Below, in pieces: positions 54,972 through 63,687 of a stretch of 64,000 bases of DNA. The stretch covers positions 1 through 64,000 of the forward strand of contig NZ_JADHDY010000002.1 in NCBI RefSeq assembly GCF_016820535.1. Direction: 5' to 3'. Numbering within the stretch: position 1 is the stretch's first letter; each line of letters starts with the position of its first letter. The notes beneath the pieces were generated by a model. The model did no database searches, was not told the origin of the DNA, and saw only the letters and a list, made by a program, of their open reading frames with translations. The translations under genes and the position numbers were made by a program. The stretch comes from Sporosarcina beigongshangi (GTDB lineage: Bacteria; Actinomycetota; Actinomycetes; Actinomycetales; Micrococcaceae).

Positions 54972-55287
54972 AGCGCAACCGCGTCTTTGAGTGCCGACTC
55001 TGAGATTGCTTGAGCAACTGCACTGGGAAGATGTCGATGTCGTCGCGGCCGAAGAGGACGCGGGTTTCTTCCATCAAGCCGGAGGCCCGCATGAGGATGT
55101 TCCCATCAGCAGGGTGCATCTCGACGAGGATGTCGATGTCGCTGTCCTCGTGGGCCGTTCCCCTAGCCATTGATCCGAAGAGCCTCGGGTTTGTGGCCGC
55201 ATACCTTGTCAGAAGCGCCAAGAACTCGTCGCGGTGTGCGTCGAGGATCTCGCGCAGGGCGAGTGTTTCGGGCGTTGCTGCGGTCAT
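54940..55287 (-). pseudogene. MntA-like nucleotidyltransferase antitoxin with a C-terminal frameshift
   Basis: The ATG at 55287 gives MTAATPETLALREILDAHRD. The nucleotidyltransferase signature is intact: RLFGSMARGTAHEDSDIDIL, and VEMHPADG. After DIDIFPVQLLKQ the frame departs. A one-base shift near 55018 would restore ISESALKDAVAL and a stop at 54968, the expected ending that overlaps the HEPN gene. MntA enzymes AMPylate HepT toxins to silence them. Because the partner is broken, the pair has probably decayed. Confidence 0.65.
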
Positions 55288-55507
55288 GGACATACCCAAG
55301 AACACCGAGATCCACTGGGTACGTGTGGGTTTGGCTGGCTCGATCAGCACCGGAGATTTCAAGGTGGCTCTCCCGAACCCGAATACACCCCGGTGCCTGC
55401 CCATGCCCGGGGATGTGTTTATGGCGGACATGGCGCAAGGCGGCCTTCCTGCGTTCGTGACAGGCCCGTTCAGCAGCCGACCGTAGTTGAACCTGTGGAT
55501 AATCATT

Positions 55508-55576
55508 GAAAATTTCTTTACACGTCGCTGGGACGTTTAAACTTTTTGCCATTTTCTTTACATGTCGTGATGCTCT
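55508..55576. promoter_or_regulatory. AT-rich stretch with a repeated TTCTTTACAnGTCG motif
   Basis: ATTTCTTTACACGTCG (near 55511) and ATTTTCTTTACATGTCG (near 55552) repeat in an AT-rich stretch. The 55288-55921 gap has no protein gene I can support; it is lower in GC than the flanks and probably holds decayed coding sequence. These repeats could be a binding site for the MntA-HepT unit or a remnant. Confidence 0.3.
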
Positions 55577-55921
55577 CCCGAGGATCGTGGTATGGCTGTT
55601 CGTCGGCGCAACCCGATGAAATGTTGCAGCTCGTCCACATCGGTTGATGTGAATGCTCGTCTACGATGCAGTCAATCTTCGCGGCGGGCTCGTGTATGGG
55701 GGTCATCCTGACGCCCATGCACGATGCCGACCACGTTCACTCCAGTCAAACCCGGTTGCCGTTGAATTCCCTGCCAACGTGTCTGTGGATGCCGGTATTC
55801 TCAAACCGAACGAAGAAGTCAGCCACAAGGAGGCGCGCGATGCCGCGAGTAGCGATTATAGAGGCGGGTGCTGAGGTAGCCAAAGCGTGGAACCTCGGCC
55901 ACGTATGGAAAGGATCCCGTT

Positions 55922-56182
55922 ATGGGAATCTTCGAACACAGCGATCCTGAGTATGCCAGGATCTATGCGCAGGAATCGGTGATGGTGGACGCCAGCGAGC
56001 TGATCGCGGACGCCATGAAGCAGGCGGGTAAGACGCCGATTGAGCTGGCAGACCTCCTGTGCAGCGACGAAACTGAAGTCTCACATCTGTTGGCAGGTGA
56101 GCGTGAGATGTCGGTGCGTCGCTTGGCTGAAGTGCTGCAACTACTTGGTCGCCGACTCGAACTCCGCTCCGTCGCTGAGTAA
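55922..56182 (+). CDS. Small Xre-type DNA-binding protein (86 residues)
   Basis: An ATG after AAAGGATCCCGTT opens an 86-residue protein. The helix-turn-helix is ELIADAMKQAGKTPIELADL with LCSDETEVSHLLAGEREMSV as the recognition part, close to HigA-like antitoxins and phage-type repressors. No partner toxin is adjacent in the usual place. It lies 192 bases before the lower-GC cassette on the same strand and may regulate it. Confidence 0.75.
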   Translation: MGIFEHSDPEYARIYAQESVMVDASELIADAMKQAGKTPIELADLLCSDETEVSHLLAGEREMSVRRLAEVLQLLGRRLELRSVAE

Positions 56183-56374
56183 CGGCAAAATGAGCATTCC
56201 GCGATCCTTCACATTAGGAGACACGCCCTAGTAGCCAGACTGGACCACAAGTTGGAGCGGTCGCCCTGGTGAAGCCCCAGGTTGTTTGCAGCGATGGTCG
56301 GATAGATAGTGGCCCGACGGCCGTGGGTCGATTACACTTTTGGTTACAGTTCTGGTTTTATACAAGGGGTCCGC

Positions 56375-57181
56375 ATGTCCTATGCCCATCGTGAGGTCTA
56401 CGCCAAGGCCCCGCTCGCCATCGTTACAGCAGAGGTTCGGCTCAACTACGAGCCGAGGTTGAGTGACGCCGCGGCCAGGGACCAGTTCGCAGAAAACGTC
56501 CGGGACCGCTTCCCGGTCTTGGAGCGCCAAACACTCAATAGTTTCACTGTGCATGAGATCGGCCCGCCCCAACTTGAATCAGTCGATCAGATCCGAGCCA
56601 CTAGCCTTGACAAGAAGGTTACAACGGCCCTGAATCAGACGTCGCTGAGTGTTTCGATGGCAGGGTCGTCGTACGGAGAGTTTGAAGATTTTTCGTCGTT
56701 GGTTCAGTTTGCTGCCGAAGCACTCAATGAGATTGTGCAGTCCGTAGTGGTTCAACGAATAGGGTTGCGATTCATCGATGAAATCCGGGTACCTTCGCCG
56801 CCGGACAGTTCGGACGGTTGGGCTCCTTGGATCAATCAAGCCCTCCTTGCCCCTGTAGGTGCCTATGCTGCAGCAGATTCACAGATGCTCCGTGGCAGCG
56901 TGATTTACGATTCCGGAGAAGACCATCGGGTTGCGTTCTCTTGGGGTGAGCTAAATGGTGTTGGCGTTGTGGGATCAGACCTGCCTTTTTACCAGCCCGA
57001 TGCTGAACAAACAAAGATGTTCTTACTCGACGTCGACAGCGCTTGGGAACCCGCCAGCTTTGTCCTACTCAAGGACAAAGATGTGAAGAGCGCCTTGGCT
57101 AGACTTCATGACCCAATTGGAGAGATATTCCAGTGGTCAATCACTGATACCGCGCGAGATCTGTTTAGAGGGAAGTCATGA
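56375..57181 (+). CDS. TIGR04255 family protein, first gene of a three-gene cassette
   Basis: The ATG at 56375 follows AAGGGGT and gives 268 residues. The TIGR04255 pattern is visible: an opening YAKAPLAIVTAEVRLNYEP, FVIQRIGLRFIDEI-like VVQRIGLRFIDEIRVPSP, a central LRGSVIYDSGEDHRVAF, and the close FLLDVDSAW and ALARLHDPIGEIFQWSITD. TIGR04255 proteins are sporadically distributed and uncharacterised. Its G+C is clearly lower than its neighbours (many A/T third positions), indicating horizontal transfer. TTACAC and TTTTAT with an 18-base spacer upstream could be a promoter. Overlaps the next gene by ATGA. Confidence 0.85.
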   Translation: MSYAHREVYAKAPLAIVTAEVRLNYEPRLSDAAARDQFAENVRDRFPVLERQTLNSFTVHEIGPPQLESVDQIRATSLDKKVTTALNQTSLSVSMAGSSYGEFEDFSSLVQFAAEALNEIVQSVVVQRIGLRFIDEIRVPSPPDSSDGWAPWINQALLAPVGAYAAADSQMLRGSVIYDSGEDHRVAFSWGELNGVGVVGSDLPFYQPDAEQTKMFLLDVDSAWEPASFVLLKDKDVKSALARLHDPIGEIFQWSITDTARDLFRGKS

Positions 57182-57852
57182 CTGAAACTGTGTGGGTGGA
57201 GTCGAGTTCCTCTGTTGGAATAGACAGAATTGAGTCTACGTTGGGGGGCTCCATCCTAGGCCTGTCTAGCCGGCAGGAGGGCACATCAGATCGGATGCTA
57301 GACGTTCATTGGCGGCAAAAACGCCAGTGGAATCGGGCGGAAGCGGCCCAACTACTGCGGGGGCATCGGCAGGCGTTCACAGATAGTCTGGCGGCCCATA
57401 CCAACCAGATCATAAAGCTCAGCATTCAGGATGTTCTTGGTGAGCTAAGCACCCAGTGGGGCGTAGCTTGGGTAGACGTTGCCCGCATGGTGGGCGTCAG
57501 TGTTCCTGCGCTGCGAAAGTGGCGCGTCGTCGGTAGGGTTTCAGGCGAGAATCAGAGGCGCGTATCGGAGCTTTTGGCATTCATTCGGGTCCTGAAAGAA
57601 GCGGGCGTCCAGGAACCGGGAAGCTGGATATCAATCCCAATGGTTGACGGCTACACAGCGACACCTCGGCACCTTTACGGAGCTTCATCAGCCTCAGTAC
57701 TTGTGGACGTCGCCTCGAATTCCATACGGCCTGAGGATGCATTGGATGAACTGGTTCCAGGATGGAAAGAAGACTACTCAACAGATTTCGTAGTCCGGCC
57801 TGGTCCTGATGGGTTGCCGGCGATCGTCCACAGAGAGCAGATTCATGGCTGA
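57178..57852 (+). CDS. HTH protein with MbcA/Xre-antitoxin-like C-terminus, second gene of the cassette
   Basis: A 224-residue protein translationally coupled to the TIGR04255 gene. About residues 80-140 form a helix-turn-helix (VARMVGVSVPALRKWRVVGR). The C-terminal 60 residues look like the antitoxin Xre/MbcA/ParS end: SASVLVDVASNSIRPEDALD, then ELVPGWKE. This arrangement is typical of antitoxins that bind DNA. The N-terminal about 70 residues are unmatched. Its stop is overlapped by the next start by 8 bases. An antitoxin or regulator role is inferred. Confidence 0.7.
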   Translation: MTETVWVESSSSVGIDRIESTLGGSILGLSSRQEGTSDRMLDVHWRQKRQWNRAEAAQLLRGHRQAFTDSLAAHTNQIIKLSIQDVLGELSTQWGVAWVDVARMVGVSVPALRKWRVVGRVSGENQRRVSELLAFIRVLKEAGVQEPGSWISIPMVDGYTATPRHLYGASSASVLVDVASNSIRPEDALDELVPGWKEDYSTDFVVRPGPDGLPAIVHREQIHG

Positions 57853-58603
57853 CTTCCTCGAACCACTGCTTCCGCCTTTGGAACTGTATGACTACAGGCG
57901 GGATGATGGAGACGGTATCCCGTTTTGGCTTCCATATGCCCAAGGGGATGTCTTCGAGGGTGTTTCAATGCCAGGCTTCCCCGATGGCGGTCCGGGATAT
58001 GCGATGCTGTTTATGCATCCTTGCACGATGCGTCAAGGAGCCGTGCTCAGAGAGCTCGTGACCGCTGTGAAGGTTGAACTTAGTAGCCCGAAGAAGGTCG
58101 TTTCGGATCCTGAAAAATGGGCAAATCGGAACAAAGTAATGCCACTGCCTGACATGGCTGGAACAGGAAAGTCTACCTACCTCGCGGATTTCATGAAGAT
58201 CAGTACGGTTCCATCCATGGATCTAGACCGTGCCACCAGAGTCTGCCAGCTCTCGATTGACGGCCGGCTTCAAATGCAGCAACGCCTAATCTTTCACCTG
58301 ACTCGTTACGCGCCCTCCCTTGATGTCCTACGTCAGGCGACTGCGGCGCTTGACCTTGAGATGCAGGCACAGACCGACTGGTTGGAAGCCGCCTATGCGG
58401 CCGGTCAAGCTGTTGATGCGGCGATGGTTCTCAGTCAAGAAGTGGCCTTTGACGAATTCATGAGCGCACCGCTGCATACCGTTGGAAACGCCGACGGAAA
58501 CCCGTCGGCCAACCCCTCGCGCCGCCTTCTCCTGGGCCAACCGCAGACTGCTCCGGCTGTCGTCCGGGACGTCCAGAAGAAGATTCAAGAACTGTTTGCA
58601 TAG
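57845..58603 (+). CDS. Unknown protein with MHPC motif, third gene of the cassette
   Basis: A 252-residue soluble protein. The ATG at 57845 overlaps the preceding gene. The N-terminal half has YAQGDVFEGVSMPGFPDGGP and MLFMHPCTMRQGAVLRELV, a pattern (hydrophobic strand then His-Pro-Cys) that I associate with unnamed actinobacterial proteins. The Cys and His are candidate catalytic or metal-binding residues. The C-terminal half is helical. No signal peptide. Being last in an overlapping three-gene set with an antitoxin-like partner, it could be an effector, but no activity is known. Confidence 0.7.
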   Translation: MADFLEPLLPPLELYDYRRDDGDGIPFWLPYAQGDVFEGVSMPGFPDGGPGYAMLFMHPCTMRQGAVLRELVTAVKVELSSPKKVVSDPEKWANRNKVMPLPDMAGTGKSTYLADFMKISTVPSMDLDRATRVCQLSIDGRLQMQQRLIFHLTRYAPSLDVLRQATAALDLEMQAQTDWLEAAYAAGQAVDAAMVLSQEVAFDEFMSAPLHTVGNADGNPSANPSRRLLLGQPQTAPAVVRDVQKKIQELFA

Positions 58604-58681
58604 GCGCTGCTTTTCACGCTGCAGTCCACTCGGTCCGGAAAATTCGGTGGCACATTCCAATACATTGCGACGCCGGATCTT

Positions 58682-58729
58682 GCGTCCCAGCCTCAGCGCC
58701 GCCAAACGCCGGGGTTGAGGCTGGGACGC
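58682..58729. terminator. Bidirectional terminator between the cassette and hsdS
   Basis: GCGTCCCAGCCTCA (58682-58695) pairs perfectly with TGAGGCTGGGACGC (58716-58729) across a 20-base loop. It lies between the converging cassette and hsdS, 7 bases before the hsdS stop codon on the other strand. Confidence 0.75.
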
Positions 58730-58735
58730 GGCGAA

Positions 58736-59845
58736 TCAAACCGCTGCCGAGACGAGGCTTTCGGCGTCCTTGACGCGCAGCTTGCCGGACATCAGCTGGG
58801 GGAGCAATGCGTCACGGGTTGCGGCGAGGGTTTGGTTTTCTTGGAGCAGGACTTCGATAGCCTGCCGAACGGGAGCGATAGAAGCGCTGAACTCTCGCGC
58901 TTTCTGTTCGCCTGGCCAGGCAATCTCAACAGCCGACAGGTCTTTCCAACTTGTTCGAGGCATTCGGGTTCCCTCGCTCGCCGCAGTTACGCGCTCAACC
59001 ACGTAGTCACTGGCAACGCTCGCAAGTAAGAAACCAGCCAGTTCTGATTCCTGAGGTGCCAGCACGAGCACATCCGTGGAGCAAACACCGGAAAACGGTG
59101 CCGAAACAACCTTGTGGAAGTATGGGCGCAGCTTCCCGAACAAGATGTCTCCGGCATGGAACCCGGCTTTCGTGCTTGTGACCGAGCTAGCTGAGCCGGA
59201 TGAATCGAGCCAGAGCGATCGCCGCGGAATGTGCTCCAAACCGACGTAACGGGTTTCGGGATCCATAGTCGATGGATCGACGAGTTCCTTGCGGTTCAAG
59301 GCAAGGGCACCGACGGTGGTAGTTAGTTCCACATTCTCGGTGAGTCTGAGCAAATCAGCTCGGATAAAGCCGTCCGCAGTCGCGGCAAGCTCGGTGTTGG
59401 CGGCGATCTTGTCGTCGAGGGCACCCAGGACTTCTGCGATGGCTTGTTGTTCAGCCAGGGGTGGGACCAGGACTGGAACCTGTGCGATGTAGTTTCGGTT
59501 CAACATAGGCTGAACCGAACCAGAGTCAAAGCCACTCAGATCTGTGTTCTCAAACAGGTGGAAAACCCACCGAGGAAGATTGCCCTTGTAGTCCTTGACG
59601 AACATGGTCGTGTTGTGAGGCCAGAAGTCACTGTCGGACCATTTCGGCTTTCCCAGATTTGTTGCGCGTCCAATGGTCAAGCCTGGACCTTTGATTGGCC
59701 CTTCGCTATGAAATCCGCCGGTCTCTCCTGCTGTAAGCACAGGAAACGGTCCCGGCCGGCGTGCATGATGGGGCAGATCAAATCCACGCTGAATCGTTAC
59801 GACTTCAGAGAGTGGGAGGGTCACCCATCCGGTTGGCAAACTCAT
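58736..59845 (-). CDS. hsdS: Type I restriction enzyme HsdS (specificity subunit)
   Basis: A 369-residue S subunit with two target-recognition domains and conserved helices between. TRD1 is about 1-130 (PTGWVTLPLSEVVTIQRGFD, NYIAQVPVLVPPL). The first helix region is LAEQQAIAEVLGALDDKIAA, and TRD2 is about 175-315 (AGDILFGKLRPYFHKV). The second helix is near 320-355 (ENQTLAATRDALLPQLMSGK). It determines the bipartite DNA sequence that is methylated and cut. Its ATG overlaps the hsdM stop (ATGA). Confidence 0.95.
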   Translation of the reverse strand: MSLPTGWVTLPLSEVVTIQRGFDLPHHARRPGPFPVLTAGETGGFHSEGPIKGPGLTIGRATNLGKPKWSDSDFWPHNTTMFVKDYKGNLPRWVFHLFENTDLSGFDSGSVQPMLNRNYIAQVPVLVPPLAEQQAIAEVLGALDDKIAANTELAATADGFIRADLLRLTENVELTTTVGALALNRKELVDPSTMDPETRYVGLEHIPRRSLWLDSSGSASSVTSTKAGFHAGDILFGKLRPYFHKVVSAPFSGVCSTDVLVLAPQESELAGFLLASVASDYVVERVTAASEGTRMPRTSWKDLSAVEIAWPGEQKAREFSASIAPVRQAIEVLLQENQTLAATRDALLPQLMSGKLRVKDAESLVSAAV

Positions 59846-61473
59846 GAAACCCTCCCCAGCTGCTCACGCACAACTGCCGCCAGGCGGTCGGACTCGTCGA
59901 ACTGGGCGAACAGCTCGGAAGAAAGGCGGGCAATCTTTTCCTCGATCGGCTCGCCGTCGTCCTCGACCTCGGCGGCGCCGACGTAACGGCCGGGGGTGAG
60001 GGCGTAGTCGGCGGCCTTGACCTCGGCGAGGGTGGCGGAGTAGCAGAAGCCGGGGACGTCGTCGTACGTCTTTGTCTCCTCAGCATCATCAGCGCTGACG
60101 GCCGGCGAACCGCGCCAGGCGTGGAAGGTGTCCGCAATCAACGCGATGTCCTCATCGCTCAGCGCACGCTCGGCACGGTCCACCATGTGGCCCAGATTGC
60201 GTGCATCAATGAACAGCACCTGGCCGGTGCGGTCCACAGACCCATGCGAACCGGCAGCCTTGTCCTTCGCGAAGAACCACGTGCACACAGGGATGCCGGT
60301 GGAGCGGAACAGCTGCGTGGGCAGGGCGACCATGCAGGAAACCAGGTCGGCCTCAACCAGCTGGGCGCGGATCTCGCCCTCGCCGCCGGAGTTGGAGCTC
60401 ATGGAGCCGTTCGCCATGACCACGCCGGCAGAACCGCCGTCGGCCAGCTTGGAAATGATGTGCTGAATCCAGGCGTAGTTCGCGTTGCCGGCCGGCGGCA
60501 CGCCGTACTTCCAGCGGGGGTCCGACTCGGAGCGGGCCCAGTCCTTGATGTTGAACGGCGGGTTGGCCATGACGAAGTCGGCCTGCATGTCCGGGTGGAG
60601 GTCGCGGGCAAAGGTGTCGCCCCAGCGGGAGGCCAGGTTGCCGTTGAGGCCGTGGATGGCCAGGTTCATCTTGGCCATGCGCCACGTGCGCTCGTTGAGC
60701 TCCTGCCCGTAGACCGAGATCTCCGAGCCCTCCTTGTTGTGCGCCTCGAGGAACTTTTCGGCCTGGACAAACATGCCTCCAGAGCCGCAGGCGGGGTCGT
60801 ACACGCGGCCGTGGTCCGGGCGAAGCACCTCCACGAGGACGCGGACAACGCCGGCAGGGGTGTAGAACTCGCCGCCGCGCTTGCCCTCGGCACGGGCAAA
60901 CTTCTCCAGGAAGTATTCATACACCTCGCCCAGCAGGTCGCGCGCCTTCGTGGCGCCCTGGCCGGTGAACTTGGCGGAGTTGAGCAGGTCCAGCAGTTCG
61001 CCCAGGCGGCGCTGGTCGATGTTGTCCTTGTTGTACATCATCGGCAGCGTGGTGGCGAGCGACGGGTTGGTGCCCATGATGTAGGCCATCGCGTCGTCGA
61101 TCAGCTCGCCGATGCCCTTTGCGTGCTCGTCCAGCGTGGCCGCGGCACCCTTGGCGTTCTCCGCCAGGTACGTCCAGCGCGCGCGCTCGGGAACCCAGAA
61201 CACGCCGTGGCCCGTGTACTCGTCGACGTCGTCAATGAGCTGCGCGATCTGGTCCTCACCGAGCCCGTCCGCGGCCAGCTCCGCCCGGATCGCCTCGCGG
61301 CGCTCGTCAAACGCGTCGGAGACATACTTCAGGAACACGAGCCCCAGGATCACGTCCTTGTACTGCGAGGCATCCATGGACCCGCGAAGCTTGTCCGCGG
61401 CCTTCCACAGCGTGTCCTTCAATTCCTTCATGGTCGACGGCAATGCCTCAACCTTCGCCTTCTTCGCAGCCAC
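59842..61473 (-). CDS. hsdM: Type I restriction enzyme HsdM (N6-adenine methyltransferase)
   Basis: A 543-residue HsdM starting at GTG (VAAKKAKVEALPSTMKELKD). The N-terminal HsdM_N domain includes LWKAADKLRGSMDASQYKDV. The methylase core has motif I VYDPACGSGGMFVQA and motif IV MANPPFNIKDW, both intact. It therefore should transfer methyl groups to adenine with HsdS guidance. The start overlaps the stop of the upstream large gene by one base (TAGTG), and hsdS follows, also overlapping. Confidence 0.95.
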   Translation of the reverse strand: MAAKKAKVEALPSTMKELKDTLWKAADKLRGSMDASQYKDVILGLVFLKYVSDAFDERREAIRAELAADGLGEDQIAQLIDDVDEYTGHGVFWVPERARWTYLAENAKGAAATLDEHAKGIGELIDDAMAYIMGTNPSLATTLPMMYNKDNIDQRRLGELLDLLNSAKFTGQGATKARDLLGEVYEYFLEKFARAEGKRGGEFYTPAGVVRVLVEVLRPDHGRVYDPACGSGGMFVQAEKFLEAHNKEGSEISVYGQELNERTWRMAKMNLAIHGLNGNLASRWGDTFARDLHPDMQADFVMANPPFNIKDWARSESDPRWKYGVPPAGNANYAWIQHIISKLADGGSAGVVMANGSMSSNSGGEGEIRAQLVEADLVSCMVALPTQLFRSTGIPVCTWFFAKDKAAGSHGSVDRTGQVLFIDARNLGHMVDRAERALSDEDIALIADTFHAWRGSPAVSADDAEETKTYDDVPGFCYSATLAEVKAADYALTPGRYVGAAEVEDDGEPIEEKIARLSSELFAQFDESDRLAAVVREQLGRVS

Positions 61474-63569
61474 TAGCCCGACCCTTCAATCGTCGTATCC
61501 AAAACCCTAAAACTTCCACGTGCGGTGCCGTCCATCAGCAGGCCGGCCAGCTCGTCGAGCCGCGCCAGCCGTTCCGCCAGCCTGCTGCGCTCGGCCGCTA
61601 CCTGCGCCAGCGCGGCGCCCAGGGCGGGCCGTGCGCCGTCGTCAATCCTGCGCAGAGGCCACTGCTTCCAGTGCCCCGCCCCGCCGTTCCCCAGGTCCCG
61701 CGCCAGCATGGCCGGCAGGAGCCCGCGCGGCCGGCGGGCATCGATCCGCAGGATCCTTGCCGGATAAAGCACGACGGCCGCACCCGCCTCATCGACCATG
61801 GCGCCGCCTTGCGCTCCGGTTGCGAAGATGACGTCACCAGGCTCGGTCAGCCGGCCCTGGGGGTAGGCGGCCGCGAACACCAGCTGGCTGATGTGCCGCG
61901 ATCCTTGGGGCATGCGGCCGGCCAGCTCCTCAAGCCCAATGATGGGCAAAGGTGCACGTGCCGATTCTCCCACCTCCATGTGCTCACCGGCGATTCGGTG
62001 GCCCTGCAAGTACCGCAAAGACCCGTCACGCAGCGCGGTACCCACCGTGGACGGAGTGGCGGCCGGCGCGGAGGCGGGAGCGAGCCCGAAGCTGAGCTGC
62101 CCGGGCGCCCCTGCCTGGGAGGATTCGTGGCTGAGTGCATCCAGTACGGACTCGGCGCGGATGTGCTCCGCGGCAGTGGCCCTGGCGTGCGTGGCCGCCG
62201 AGGCGCGGACCTTCGTGGCGAGTGCCGGCGCCGTCAATCCGCCGGTCCCTGCCACCAGTTTGCTGGTGAGCACGAGCCGGGCGAAGCGGAAGGAGTGGGC
62301 GCGGATCTGTTCGCGGGTGCCTAGCGAAGCTGCAAGGTCACCAACCACATCCGTGCTGGCAGCAGGGTCCAGGGCCGTACCTGAGAGGTCGGCCACCATG
62401 GTCCAGCGATCGGCAATGTTCACGTGCGCCGCGGCATCCCCCAGCACCCAAAGCGCCTGGGCCTGGCGGGGCCGCGAGGGGACCAGCCCCGGTGGCAGCC
62501 GGACCATGGCCCGGACTCGGCCGGAGCGCAGGATGTCCGAGCGGATGGCCTCGGCCTCACGATCATGAGTCGTGCGCGCCAGGGCGTCCACAAGGACCGC
62601 TGCCGGGGCCAGGATGACGGCGGACGAGTGCGCGTCCAGCCCCAGCAGGATCTCGTCGACGGCCGACAGGATCGCGGCCGGGTCCATGGACGGCTGCACG
62701 GGGGAGGGGAACTGGGCCAGCCGGATGGTGGGTGCTGACAAGCTGGCCGGGGCGTTGTTGGCCACGTACAGGTTGTCGCGGAAACGTCCGTGCACCCGCA
62801 TGCGGCGGCGGGCCAGCCGGGCCGCATCGTTCTCCAGCGAACCGACGCAGAGCGTCCCTTCCGCGGCCTCGCCCAAAATGTCGGCAACGTGCAGCAGTAG
62901 GTCGCCGCCGCCATCGTCCATGAAAACCGCCGGGCTGCCGCTGCCTGCAGCCAGCTCGACGGCGGTTGCGGCCACGAGGTCGACGGCAGCCGGGGCGAGC
63001 AGGGTGTCCGCGTGGACGGCCGGTGCGGCTCGGAAGCGGTCGCGGAGCAGCACCTCAAATGCGGCCGCGGAGGTGTAGGAGGCATCCGCGAGGAGGTCGG
63101 CGAAGGCGGCGAGGGGGAGCAGCTCCGGACCCAGCGCCTCGAGTTCGCTCAGGAGGAAGTTGTCGTCGGGGTCGATCTCGTCGGCGGTGTCCAGGAGGTC
63201 GTCGGCGTCCTGGCCGGCCAGGTCCGTGTCCGTCAGCGCACGCAGGGCCAGCAGCGCCGTGAGTGCTGTGAAGTGGGTGGTCTTGGTTTCCGGGCCCAGG
63301 GGTGCGGAGAACGCCGCCGCGTCTGCCGCCGCGTGCGGGTTGTTGCCGCGGCCCGTGGTGGCCAGCCAGTCGGTGACGGCGGAGGTGCTGAACAGTTCCT
63401 GCCGGCCGTTGCGGGCCACGGGGGCGGGGAAGGGACTGGCCGTGTTCTTGCTGCGCGATCGCCACATGGTGACCACCGGGCGTTGGACCTGGGCGAGCTG
63501 GGCAATGTCGGACAGGGTGATCTGCAACTGGCCATGAGGCTGCGGCTTCTGCCTTGCTCTGGCGGCCAT
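61473..63569 (-). CDS. HTH - inactive N6-methylase - specificity-domain fusion, first gene of the hsdM-hsdS operon
   Basis: The ATG at 63569 has AAGGAG six bases upstream and gives 698 residues (a longer frame is not supported). Residues about 10-75 form a helix-turn-helix (LSDIAQLAQVQRPVVTMWRS, AVTDWLATTGRG). About 200-480 resembles the N6-methylase core of HsdM, but motif I reads MDDGGGDLLLH instead of DPxxGxGG and no NPPF/Y motif is present. The helper motif IRSDILRSGRVRAMVRLPPG is retained. The C-terminal about 170 residues look like an HsdS recognition domain: LTEPGDVIFATGAQGGAMVD and a Leu/Arg-rich helix (LAERLARLDELAGLL). It is probably a DNA-binding, non-catalytic partner or regulator of the restriction system. 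Confidence 0.75.
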   Translation of the reverse strand: MAARARQKPQPHGQLQITLSDIAQLAQVQRPVVTMWRSRSKNTASPFPAPVARNGRQELFSTSAVTDWLATTGRGNNPHAAADAAAFSAPLGPETKTTHFTALTALLALRALTDTDLAGQDADDLLDTADEIDPDDNFLLSELEALGPELLPLAAFADLLADASYTSAAAFEVLLRDRFRAAPAVHADTLLAPAAVDLVAATAVELAAGSGSPAVFMDDGGGDLLLHVADILGEAAEGTLCVGSLENDAARLARRRMRVHGRFRDNLYVANNAPASLSAPTIRLAQFPSPVQPSMDPAAILSAVDEILLGLDAHSSAVILAPAAVLVDALARTTHDREAEAIRSDILRSGRVRAMVRLPPGLVPSRPRQAQALWVLGDAAAHVNIADRWTMVADLSGTALDPAASTDVVGDLAASLGTREQIRAHSFRFARLVLTSKLVAGTGGLTAPALATKVRASAATHARATAAEHIRAESVLDALSHESSQAGAPGQLSFGLAPASAPAATPSTVGTALRDGSLRYLQGHRIAGEHMEVGESARAPLPIIGLEELAGRMPQGSRHISQLVFAAAYPQGRLTEPGDVIFATGAQGGAMVDEAGAAVVLYPARILRIDARRPRGLLPAMLARDLGNGGAGHWKQWPLRRIDDGARPALGAALAQVAAERSRLAERLARLDELAGLLMDGTARGSFRVLDTTIEGSG

Positions 63570-63687
63570 GCGGATCTCCTTGTTTGCTCGTGCGCCTGTT
63601 CCTGCGGCGGTTACGTGTGGGTTCAGTAGTTGATTGAGCCGCGTCCCGGCGGCACGGCACGACGAACGCCTGTGTGGAATAAGCATA

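Noticed and set aside
55840-55950. A 36-residue frame just upstream of the Xre gene as a possible toxin
   Set aside because: Too short, no domain, and it overlaps the ribosome site and start of the Xre gene.
49283-58735. An integrated prophage or plasmid in the restriction split
   Set aside because: No integrase, transposase, portal, terminase or att-like duplications are visible; the segment is a patchwork of accessory genes.
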